Positions 1 through 5,608 of a stretch of 5,608 bases of DNA are shown here, piece after piece. The stretch comes from Gallionellaceae bacterium (lineage in GTDB: Bacteria; Pseudomonadota; Gammaproteobacteria; Burkholderiales; Gallionellaceae). Below the pieces are notes generated by a model, which saw only the letters and a program-made list of their open reading frames with translations, did no database searches and had not been told where the DNA came from. The DNA lies in NCBI GenBank assembly GCA_030690855.1, contig JAUYFR010000284.1:1-5608 (forward strand), read 5' to 3'. The translations under genes and the position numbers were made by a program. Every line of letters starts with the position of its first letter. The first letter of the stretch is position 1.

Positions 1-511
1 TTTGGTCGCGATCAATAAATTTATGTTTAATCACCGCCGCGATGTGCATTCCTACCAGCCCCAACAAAAGCAAATTCAGCCCTTGATGCACAAGCTCCAG
101 CAAATGTCCCAGTTCTTTATCCTTTCCAACCAAATCAGGCAAAGGCAACACACCGAACCACACTGTCTGAAATCCTTTGGCAGAACTCATCAACCAGCCT
201 GATAGTGGCACTGCTAGCAATAAAAAATACAACGTCAAGTGCGTGGCATGGCTCACCATCTTTTCCCAATTCGGCGTGTCATACGGCAACGGTGGTGGCG
301 GATTTTTCGCTCGCCAGAAAACGCGCGCCATTGCTAGCACCAACACCGTGATGCCCAGCCATTTGTGATAGCTATACAGTTGCAACTTGGTCGGCGACAG
401 CGGCAATTCGTGCATATACACGCCGAGTGGAAACACCACAAAAATCAGTAACGCCATCAGCCAGTGCAAGGCAATCGCAATGTTGTTATATCGAAGCACG
501 AATGGACTCAT
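1..511 (-). CDS. Cytochrome b561 family protein (CybB-like), 3' end cut by window edge
   Basis: Integral inner-membrane diheme b-type cytochrome. The family accepts electrons from ubiquinol, or passes them to a partner such as superoxide or a periplasmic enzyme. The visible 170 residues hold four hydrophobic segments, at about 10-31, 50-67, 90-109 and 144-162. Histidines sit where the E. coli CybB heme ligands lie: H16 (in ALHWL), H49 (SYHKW), H142 (LVHQG) and H156 (GMHIA). The sequence ends at the edge in a KHKFIDRD motif typical of the family's C-terminus, so only about 10-15 residues should be missing. The ATG at 511-509 is preceded by AAGGAG (518-523 on the plus strand) with six bases of spacing. 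It starts 16 bp after the pirin stop codon, so the two are probably co-transcribed. Family is secure; the physiological electron partner is unknown. Confidence 0.93.
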   Translation of the reverse strand, partial: MSPFVLRYNNIAIALHWLMALLIFVVFPLGVYMHELPLSPTKLQLYSYHKWLGITVLVLAMARVFWRAKNPPPPLPYDTPNWEKMVSHATHLTLYFLLLAVPLSGWLMSSAKGFQTVWFGVLPLPDLVGKDKELGHLLELVHQGLNLLLLGLVGMHIAAVIKHKFIDRDQ

Positions 512-527
512 GATGAACTCCTTAAGT

Positions 528-1394
528 TTACGCAAAGCGTCCGTTTCTAAAGTCATCCAACGCTTGATGAATTTCAGTCTGCGTATTCATCACAAACGGG
601 CCATACTGCACAATCGGCTCGCCCAATGGCTTGCCAGCAACCAAAATTAATCGTGCATCTTCCAATGCAACAATCGATATCCCATCAGCACTCGGCGTAT
701 TACTCAAAATACCCATTCGTTGCGACTCCACCAACTCATCACCAACATTAACTCTACCTCTATAAACATAAATGAACGCGTTGTGAGTAGCGGGTAACTC
801 GGTAGAAAAATGAGCGCCCGCAGGTAGATGGACATCCAAATAAATTGGTTCTGTCACCTCACGAGCTACTACACCGTCAACTCCGTTACTCTCGCCAGCA
901 ATCACTCGGACTTTCACGCCATGCTCAGTGACATATTCAGGGATGCTTTCGCTGGTAAAATCTTTGTACCAAGGCTCAGCCATCTTGCGCTGGGCCGGCA
1001 AATTCAGCCAGAGTTGAAAGCCCTCCATCACCCCATCTTCTTGCTCTGGAATTTCCGAGTGCACCACACCACTTCCCGCCGTCATCCATTGCACGCCACC
1101 GTCACCCAACAAGCCTTCGTGTCCGGCGCTGTCGCGATGACGCATCCGGCCCGCCAGCATGTAAGTCACCGTCTCAAAACCGCGATGAGGATGGTCAGGG
1201 AAACCCGCGATGTAATCATTGGGATCATCGCTACCAAAAGCATCCAACATCAAAAATGGATCAAGACGCTGTTGCAACTTACCGTGAAGCACGCGCGTCA
1301 ACGTAACGCCAGCGCCGTCGGACGTTTCAACCCCCGCAACAATGCGCTCAATGCTGCGCGATTGTTGTATTGTTTTTTCACTCACTGCTTGCAT
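528..1394 (-). CDS. Pirin family protein (bicupin)
   Basis: A 288-residue cytoplasmic protein with two cupin barrels. Pirins bind one metal, usually Fe(II), in the N-terminal cupin; some bacterial members (E. coli YhhW) show quercetin 2,3-dioxygenase activity, and others act as regulators through protein contacts. All four expected metal ligands are visible: H68 and H70 in FPDHPHRGFETVTY, and H112 and E114 in GSGVVHSEIPE. The C-terminal cupin spans about 180-270 (the LPAGAHFSTELP region, then AFIYVYRG) and lacks an obvious metal site, as is usual. Length is normal (family roughly 230-300). The frame is open upstream to an ATG at 1487, but I chose the ATG at 1394-1392 because AAGGAG (1401-1406) lies six bases before it. 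The longer start would overlap the divergent regulator and add residues unlike pirin. First gene of a likely operon with cytochrome b561; probably controlled by the divergent LysR protein (inference). Its substrate cannot be told from sequence. Confidence 0.94.
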   Translation of the reverse strand: MQAVSEKTIQQSRSIERIVAGVETSDGAGVTLTRVLHGKLQQRLDPFLMLDAFGSDDPNDYIAGFPDHPHRGFETVTYMLAGRMRHRDSAGHEGLLGDGGVQWMTAGSGVVHSEIPEQEDGVMEGFQLWLNLPAQRKMAEPWYKDFTSESIPEYVTEHGVKVRVIAGESNGVDGVVAREVTEPIYLDVHLPAGAHFSTELPATHNAFIYVYRGRVNVGDELVESQRMGILSNTPSADGISIVALEDARLILVAGKPLGEPIVQYGPFVMNTQTEIHQALDDFRNGRFA

Positions 1395-1478
1395 GGCAAT
1401 CTCCTTCGTAGTGGGACGCATCTTAGTCGCCTCAAAAAGATAGGTAAAGCCATCAATTCGAGATAGACTATTCCACAA
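1395..1478. promoter_or_regulatory. Divergent intergenic region between pirin and LysR genes
   Basis: These 84 bp must hold the leftward promoter for pirin/cytochrome b561 and the rightward promoter for the regulator, unless either lies inside the neighbouring gene. I find no convincing -35/-10 pair on either strand. Two AGATAG copies, at 1438-1443 and 1461-1466, are 23 bp apart (about two helical turns) and could be half-sites for a regulator, though a six-base repeat can arise by chance. Divergent layout with a LysR gene is the standard arrangement for LysR control of the neighbouring operon; that control is inference here. Confidence 0.55.
1401..1406 (-). promoter_or_regulatory. Ribosome binding site that fixes the pirin start
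   Basis: AAGGAG on the minus strand, six bases before the ATG at 1394-1392. The alternative upstream in-frame ATGs (1487 and 1421) have no comparable site, so this decides the start. Confidence 0.8.
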
Positions 1479-1484
1479 ATGGAA
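1471..1484. promoter_or_regulatory. Candidate LysR-type operator (TTCCA-N4-TGGAA palindrome)
   Basis: A perfect inverted repeat, TTCCACAAATGGAA, with 5-bp arms and a 4-bp centre. It meets the loose T-N11-A rule for LysR boxes (T1471 to A1483, T1472 to A1484). It covers the ATG of the LysR gene at 1479-1481 and lies about 80-90 bp upstream of the pirin start. A regulator bound here could block its own transcription or translation start while acting on the divergent operon. The match is short and could be chance, because the second arm is also coding sequence. Confidence 0.35.
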
Positions 1485-2387
1485 CAAAAAAAACTCTCTG
1501 CTGACGATTACATCCTCTTTGCCACCATCGTGGAACAGGGAAGTTTAGTGCGCGCGTCGGAACATCTAAGCATGCCAAAAGCCACCGTTTCACGCCGCCT
1601 AACCAATCTCGAAGAAACGCTAGGACAAAAGCTTTTGCTGCGCACCACACGCCGTCTCACACTCACTGATTTCGGGCAGGAGTTTCTCGACCATTGCCGC
1701 CGCGTGACCGAGGAAGTAAATTCCACTCAAGACTTTGTGCAAAGCCAGCAAGCCCAGCCGCGTGGACGCTTACGAGTATCGATGCCTGATGATTACGCCA
1801 AGCAACATTTATCGCGAGCAATTGCCACTTTTATCGAGACCTATCCCGAAATTCAACTCGACATTGACCTCACTTCGCGACGCGTCGATCTGGTTGGCGA
1901 ACGCTTTGATCTCGCTATTCGTATGGGCGCACTGGACAACGACTCCACGCTAGTTGCACGCAAAATTGATGAACAAGGCTTTGGGCTTTACGCCAGCCCG
2001 ATTTATTTAGCACTACACCCTGCACCCAAACATCCCGATGACCTAGTTCACCACACTGCCGTGCGATTACTCTCCACACGAGGTAGTGCTATGCCCTGGC
2101 AATTAATGCGCGGCAAAGTTGCATGGGAAGGCGTGCCACCCGGCCGCCTCGCGCTTAATTCTCCCGGCATGATTCAGCAACTATTACTCGACGGTGCGGG
2201 CATCGGCGCACTGCCCAATGGCTTTGTGCTAGAAGATTTGCGCCTCAAACGCTTGGTACGCATATTACCTGACTGGTGTTTGCCCTCCGTTCCCGCTTGG
2301 GCAGTAATGCCGATGCGCCGCTATCTTCCAGCCAAAACAAGAACTTTTTTAGATCACATCGAGCGTTACATGGAGAACAAAGGATGA
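1479..2387 (+). CDS. LysR-family transcriptional regulator
   Basis: A 302-residue DNA-binding regulator of the usual LysR length (about 300). The N-terminal winged helix-turn-helix spans about residues 7-66: the FATIVEQGSLVRASEHL stretch, then the recognition helix around S32-L41 (MPKATVSRRL), and the wing LLRTTRRLTLTDFG. A linker helix follows to about 90. The effector-binding domain, a periplasmic-binding-protein fold, covers about 95-297 and includes DLAIRMG (144-150) and the GAGIGALP turn (239-246). The sequence style resembles the CrgA/DsdC-like group often annotated near pirins and oxidoreductases. The ATG at 1479 aligns with the expected start four to ten residues before the helix-turn-helix, but no good Shine-Dalgarno sequence precedes it. 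It is divergent from pirin, so regulation of pirin/cytochrome b561 is the likely role (inference). The effector is unknown. Confidence 0.94.
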   Translation: MEQKKLSADDYILFATIVEQGSLVRASEHLSMPKATVSRRLTNLEETLGQKLLLRTTRRLTLTDFGQEFLDHCRRVTEEVNSTQDFVQSQQAQPRGRLRVSMPDDYAKQHLSRAIATFIETYPEIQLDIDLTSRRVDLVGERFDLAIRMGALDNDSTLVARKIDEQGFGLYASPIYLALHPAPKHPDDLVHHTAVRLLSTRGSAMPWQLMRGKVAWEGVPPGRLALNSPGMIQQLLLDGAGIGALPNGFVLEDLRLKRLVRILPDWCLPSVPAWAVMPMRRYLPAKTRTFLDHIERYMENKG

Positions 2388-2418
2388 GTGTGGCAGAATG
2401 CTCGCACACCCTCACACC

Positions 2419-2424
2419 TAGGAG
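2419..2424 (+). promoter_or_regulatory. Ribosome binding site of mdh
   Basis: TAGGAG six bases before the mdh ATG. The 43-bp gap after the LysR gene shows no terminator and no clear promoter, so mdh may be read through from upstream, or from a promoter inside the LysR 3' end that I cannot identify. Confidence 0.75.
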
Positions 2425-2430
2425 AACAGC

Positions 2431-3420
2431 ATGAAAGCCCCCATCCGCGTTGCAATCACCGGCGCCGCCGGACAAATCGGTTACAGCATGTTATTCCGCA
2501 TCGCCAACGGCGATATGTTAGGTAAAGAACAACCCATCATTCTGCAACTTCTTGACATCACACCTGCGCAACAAGCACTGCGCGGCGTAGCGATGGAACT
2601 CGAAGATTGCGCCTTCCCCAATTTGCAACAAGTGATTATTAGCGACGATCCGCGCGTTGCTTTCCGCGATGCTGAAGTGGTGCTGATGGTTGGCGCCCGC
2701 CCCCGCAGCAAAGGCATGGAGCGCAAAGATTTACTCGAAGCCAATGGTGCAATTTTTTCTGAGCAAGGTCGCATCCTCAACGAAGTCGCAGCACGTCACG
2801 TCAAGGTGCTTGTGGTGGGCAACCCCGCCAACACCAACGCGCTGATCGCCATGAAAAACGCACCGGATCTCGACCCGCGCAATTTTAGCGCGATGATGCG
2901 CCTCGACCATAATCGCGCCATCACTCAAGTCGCGCTGAAATTATTCCAGCCGATCCAAGACATCAAAAAAATGGTGATCTGGGGCAATCACTCCGGCACA
3001 CAATATCCCGACCTCTCACACGCCGAAGTGCGCGGCCGCAAAGTGAGCGACATTCTGAGCCAGAATAAATGGGATGACTGGAGCGAGAACGAATTTATCC
3101 CCACCGTGCAAAAACGTGGCGCAGCGGTGATCGAAGCTCGCGGCCTAAGTAGCGCAGCCAGTGCAGCAAACGCGGCCATCGGCCACATGCACGATTGGCT
3201 ACTTCATTCCCACCATAACGATTGGGTCACCATGAGCGTACCCTCCGATGGCAGCTATGACATCCCTGAAGGCGTGCTGTACGGCTTCCCCGTCACCTGC
3301 CGCAATGGTCACTACCATATTGTGAAAGATCTACCGATTAGCGAGCTAGGTCGCAAGCACATGATGGACAGTTACCAAGAGTTGCTCAGCGAACGCGACC
3401 TGGTAAAACATCTACTCTAG
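2431..3420 (+). CDS. mdh: Malate dehydrogenase (long, cytosolic-like type)
   Basis: Cytoplasmic NAD-dependent oxidation of (S)-malate to oxaloacetate in the TCA cycle. The 329 residues match the long bacterial MDH group (about 326-330) related to eukaryotic cytosolic MDH, rather than the 312-residue E. coli type. The Rossmann fold begins at once: TGAAGQIGYS gives glycines 11, 14 and 17, and D42 in LLDI is the acidic residue expected for NAD rather than NADP. The substrate loop ARPRSKGMERKD supplies R92 and R98. N131 is in GNPANTN. D159 and R162 lie in RLDHNRA, and the catalytic H187 in WGNHSGTQYPD. The C-terminal domain is complete, so the enzyme should be active. Slightly unusual are M156 before RLDHNRA, where relatives usually have threonine, and SK in place of the common GP in the mobile loop. 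A good ribosome binding site precedes it and a strong terminator follows, so transcription ends with this gene. Confidence 0.97.
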   Translation: MKAPIRVAITGAAGQIGYSMLFRIANGDMLGKEQPIILQLLDITPAQQALRGVAMELEDCAFPNLQQVIISDDPRVAFRDAEVVLMVGARPRSKGMERKDLLEANGAIFSEQGRILNEVAARHVKVLVVGNPANTNALIAMKNAPDLDPRNFSAMMRLDHNRAITQVALKLFQPIQDIKKMVIWGNHSGTQYPDLSHAEVRGRKVSDILSQNKWDDWSENEFIPTVQKRGAAVIEARGLSSAASAANAAIGHMHDWLLHSHHNDWVTMSVPSDGSYDIPEGVLYGFPVTCRNGHYHIVKDLPISELGRKHMMDSYQELLSERDLVKHLL

Positions 3421-3444
3421 AAGGATGCCTAATACCTACCGATG

Positions 3445-3480
3445 AAGGCCTATATATTTTCAAAAATATATAGGCCTTTT
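3445..3480 (+). terminator. Rho-independent terminator after mdh
   Basis: A perfect 16-bp inverted repeat: the left arm at 3445-3460 begins AAGGCCTATA, the right arm at 3463-3478 ends TATAGGCCTT, and only CA lies between, so the real loop is likely six to eight bases. Two further T residues extend the right-hand T run to four. It starts 24 bp after the mdh stop codon. The lower stem is GC-containing (GGCC) and the upper stem is almost all AT, so it is weaker than its length suggests, but A and T runs flank both sides and it could work in both directions. Confidence 0.85.
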
Positions 3481-3486
3481 GGTCTA

Positions 3487-3515
3487 TTGTTACAGACAAA
3501 GCTAGGCCGCACAAT
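3487..3515 (+). promoter_or_regulatory. Possible sigma-70 promoter for the downstream sensor gene
   Basis: TTGTTA (3487-3492) and CACAAT (3510-3515) are separated by 17 bp, each matching four of six consensus bases. Transcription would start near 3522, giving a leader of about 30 bases. The position just after the mdh terminator makes a promoter here necessary in principle, but this particular match is weak. Confidence 0.3.
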
Positions 3516-3551
3516 CGCGACACCTCAGCCAAGCCGTTAACCAATCAACTC

Positions 3552-5608
3552 ATGCGACTCGTTTTAATCTTTATAAAATCACTCGCTACCTGCATAGCAA
3601 TACTCTCTAGCAACTCTGCGCTCGCTCTCGAAAATGTCACGCTGCAACTCAAGTGGACCCATCAATTTCAATTTGCGGGTTACTACGCTGCAAAAGCAAA
3701 AGGCTATTACCGCGAAGTAGGCCTAGACGTTCACTTTGAAGTCGCCTCACCTAAAATCAATGTCGTTGATCGGGTGCTAATGAATGAAGCTCAATTCGGC
3801 ATCGGCTCAAGCAGCTTATTACTCGCTCGCGCTGAAGGAAAGCCGGTTGTCGCGCTGGCCGTTATTTTTCAGCACACGCCTTATGCCATTTTTGCGGCAA
3901 AAAATGGCAACATCAATAATTTGTTAGATTTGGTCGGCAAGCGCGTCATGTTCGACTATGAGTCAAACGAACTCCTCGCTCTCTTCAAAAAAGCCGGCAT
4001 CAATACAGACACACTAATTCAAGTTCAACATAGCCTAGACCCACAAGATCTCATCCACGGAAAAGTTGACGCGATCTCCGGCTACCTCACTAACAAGCCC
4101 GACGATTTTGCACGCGCGAATTTTAGCTATCAAACATTTACGCCCTCCATGTATGGCATGGATTTCTACGGCGACACTCTCTTTACTTCAGAGTACGAAA
4201 TAGTCAATCACCCCGAGCGCGTCCACGCTTTTCGTGAAGCGAGTTTACGTGGCTGGCGTTATGCCGTCGAACACCGCGATGAAATGATCGAACTCATTCT
4301 CAGCCAATATTCGCAAAAACACTCTCGCGAACATTTAGCATTCGAAGCCAATCAGATGATCGCCTTGATGGAGTCGAATCTAATTGACGTTGGCTACTCA
4401 AATCCAAAGCGCTGGGACCAAATTGCGCATACATTTGGCGAACTCAACATGATGCCGCGCAATTTTTCACTCACTGGGTTTCTCTATGACCCAGAAACCA
4501 AATTAGGCTCGAATCGCATTTCGTTCAGCCTGGTATTTGCCTTGCTAATGATTTCGATTGCTGTCGCCACCATTATTTTTGTGTTCTTTAATCGTCGCTT
4601 TAAGAGAAATACACAAAAACTAGCCTCCCTAAATCAGCTTCAAGCCGCCCATAGCCAAATTTTTGAACTCTTGTTTAAGAATGCGCCACTTGCCGAAGTG
4701 CTCAGTGCCATTGCTCAAAATATCGAGCTACAAGATAAAAACATCCTATGTTCAATTTTATTGTTAAGCAAAGACGGCAAGCATTTACATGTCGGCGCAG
4801 CGCCCAGCCTGCCAAGTTTTTACAATGAGGCAGTGGAAGGTTTAGAAATTGGCCTCAATGTTGGCTCATGCGGCATGGCTGCCTATACGGGGAAACGAGT
4901 TTTCAGTGAAGATCTTTCATCTCATCCAAACTGGGCGCCATATAAAGATTTGGTAAAAAAAGCGGGCTTAGTTTCCTGCTGGTCTGAACCCATTAAATCA
5001 ACACAAGGAAAAACACTAGGTACTTTTGCGATATATCGCAAAGAAGCTCATAACATGACCGATGGCGATATTGAGTTAATTCATCAAGCGAGCCAACTCG
5101 CCAGCCTGGTCATTGAAAAAAAGCAGGATGCCCAAGCATTGCAAATTAGCCACGATCTTCTTAGCAAAATATCAGCCGAAGTTCCCGGCATTATTTTTCA
5201 AGCACGCCTATATCCGAATGGACGATTTTGCTTCCCCTTCGTCAGTGAAGCGATACGCAAAATGAACGGCGTGACACCAGAATCCCTGCGCGAAGAGGGT
5301 AGTGTCGTATTCAACAACCAACACCCTGATGACCCCCTTAATTTGCGCGATGCTATTTATGAATCCGCTAAAAAACTAACGCCTTTAAATATCGCGTATC
5401 GAATGATATTGCCCGAGGCAGGAACTCGATGGCGTGCAGTTAAAGCGCAACCTGAAAAACTTGCTGACGGTAGCGTTATTTGGCATGGAATAATCACTGA
5501 TATTACTGACAACAAAGAAACTGAAGAGCGTGTTCGCCACATGGCGCAATACGATCAATTAACCGATCTGCCTAATCGCGCACTACTGAGCGATCGCTTA
5601 CAGCAAGC
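3552..5608 (+). CDS. Membrane sensor with NMT1/THI5-like, GAF, PAS and GGDEF domains (probable diguanylate cyclase), 3' end cut
   Basis: The frame stays open from the ATG at 3552 to the edge: 685 codons, no stop. Residues 1-25 form a signal peptide ending ALA. Residues about 27-315 are an NMT1/THI5-like solute-binding domain (LQLKWTHQFQFAGYYAAKAKGYY at its start), placed in the periplasm. One transmembrane helix lies at about 325-346, followed by NRRFKR, and then a short helical linker to about 375. A GAF domain spans about 377-522, with GSCGMAAYTGKR and CWSEPI signatures. A PAS domain with its C-terminal PAC part spans about 540-655 (FVSEAIRKMNGVTPESL; GIITDIT). A GGDEF domain starts at about 664 with YDQLTDLPNRALLSDRL. 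The catalytic GG(D/E)EF motif is beyond the window, so cyclase activity, or an added EAL domain, cannot be confirmed. Likely role: a ligand bound in the periplasm adjusts cyclic-di-GMP synthesis. No Shine-Dalgarno sequence precedes the ATG, but no in-frame upstream start exists and the signal peptide fits. Confidence 0.92.
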   Translation, partial: MRLVLIFIKSLATCIAILSSNSALALENVTLQLKWTHQFQFAGYYAAKAKGYYREVGLDVHFEVASPKINVVDRVLMNEAQFGIGSSSLLLARAEGKPVVALAVIFQHTPYAIFAAKNGNINNLLDLVGKRVMFDYESNELLALFKKAGINTDTLIQVQHSLDPQDLIHGKVDAISGYLTNKPDDFARANFSYQTFTPSMYGMDFYGDTLFTSEYEIVNHPERVHAFREASLRGWRYAVEHRDEMIELILSQYSQKHSREHLAFEANQMIALMESNLIDVGYSNPKRWDQIAHTFGELNMMPRNFSLTGFLYDPETKLGSNRISFSLVFALLMISIAVATIIFVFFNRRFKRNTQKLASLNQLQAAHSQIFELLFKNAPLAEVLSAIAQNIELQDKNILCSILLLSKDGKHLHVGAAPSLPSFYNEAVEGLEIGLNVGSCGMAAYTGKRVFSEDLSSHPNWAPYKDLVKKAGLVSCWSEPIKSTQGKTLGTFAIYRKEAHNMTDGDIELIHQASQLASLVIEKKQDAQALQISHDLLSKISAEVPGIIFQARLYPNGRFCFPFVSEAIRKMNGVTPESLREEGSVVFNNQHPDDPLNLRDAIYESAKKLTPLNIAYRMILPEAGTRWRAVKAQPEKLADGSVIWHGIITDITDNKETEERVRHMAQYDQLTDLPNRALLSDRLQQ

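Noticed and set aside
828..1466. A 212-codon open frame on the plus strand, antisense to pirin
   Set aside because: It lies opposite a clearly recognised pirin gene with intact metal ligands, has no recognisable domain, and its composition is that of a shadow frame.
1395..1487. A longer pirin protein starting at the ATG at 1487, adding 31 residues
   Set aside because: The added residues do not resemble a pirin N-terminus, no ribosome binding site precedes it, and it would overlap the divergent LysR start. The ATG at 1394 has AAGGAG at ideal spacing.
2388..2409. GTGTG-N12-CACAC inverted repeat between the LysR gene and mdh
   Set aside because: The arms are only five bases, the inner bases do not pair, and no T tract follows. 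Too weak to call a terminator or operator.
2245..2475. A minus-strand frame spanning the LysR-mdh junction
   Set aside because: It overlaps the coding parts of two well-supported genes, has no family resemblance, and lacks a ribosome binding site.
3481..3551. A possible small RNA or riboswitch (for example TPP, given the THI5-like domain) in the sensor gene leader
   Set aside because: The leader is only about 70 bases. I see no thi-box bases such as CUGAGA and no stable stem, so nothing supports it.
5357..5542. A 61-codon minus-strand frame opposite the PAS domain
   Set aside because: The plus frame is continuous through it with clear PAS/PAC and GGDEF motifs, so this is a shadow frame.

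Overview
The window looks like ordinary proteobacterial chromosome, most likely beta- or gammaproteobacterial. That placement rests on gene content and protein style: a long-type malate dehydrogenase of about 329 residues, a CybB-type cytochrome b561, a pirin next to a LysR regulator, and an NMT1-GAF-PAS-GGDEF signalling protein. Base composition looks close to 50% GC. No RNA gene, insertion sequence, CRISPR array, prophage gene or integration site is visible.

Left part (1-1394, minus strand): a two-gene unit transcribed leftward, a pirin-family cupin protein followed after 16 bp by a four-helix diheme cytochrome b561 that runs off the left edge. Both have an AAGGAG ribosome binding site six bases before their ATG. 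An 84-bp divergent intergenic region (1395-1478) separates them from a LysR-type regulator (1479-2387, plus strand), the classical layout for a LysR protein controlling its divergent neighbours. A perfect TTCCA-N4-TGGAA palindrome that fits the T-N11-A LysR box lies across the regulator's own start codon.

Middle part (2431-3420, plus strand): malate dehydrogenase (mdh), 43 bp after the regulator, with its own good ribosome binding site. All catalytic residues are present. It is followed by a 16-bp perfect AT-rich hairpin with a short T tail, a convincing terminator that isolates mdh from the next gene.

Right part (3552-5608, plus strand): a large membrane-bound signalling protein, open at the right edge. 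It has a signal peptide, a periplasmic NMT1/THI5-like substrate-binding domain, one transmembrane helix, a GAF domain, a PAS domain and the first residues of a GGDEF domain. It is probably a diguanylate cyclase, possibly with a further EAL domain beyond the window, that couples sensing of a periplasmic small molecule to cyclic-di-GMP.

The genes form three functional blocks: a redox or stress-related pirin/cytochrome pair with its likely regulator, a central TCA-cycle enzyme, and a c-di-GMP sensor. I see no wholly new system. The most interesting points are the solute-binding-type sensor protein and the regulator/pirin/cytochrome arrangement.
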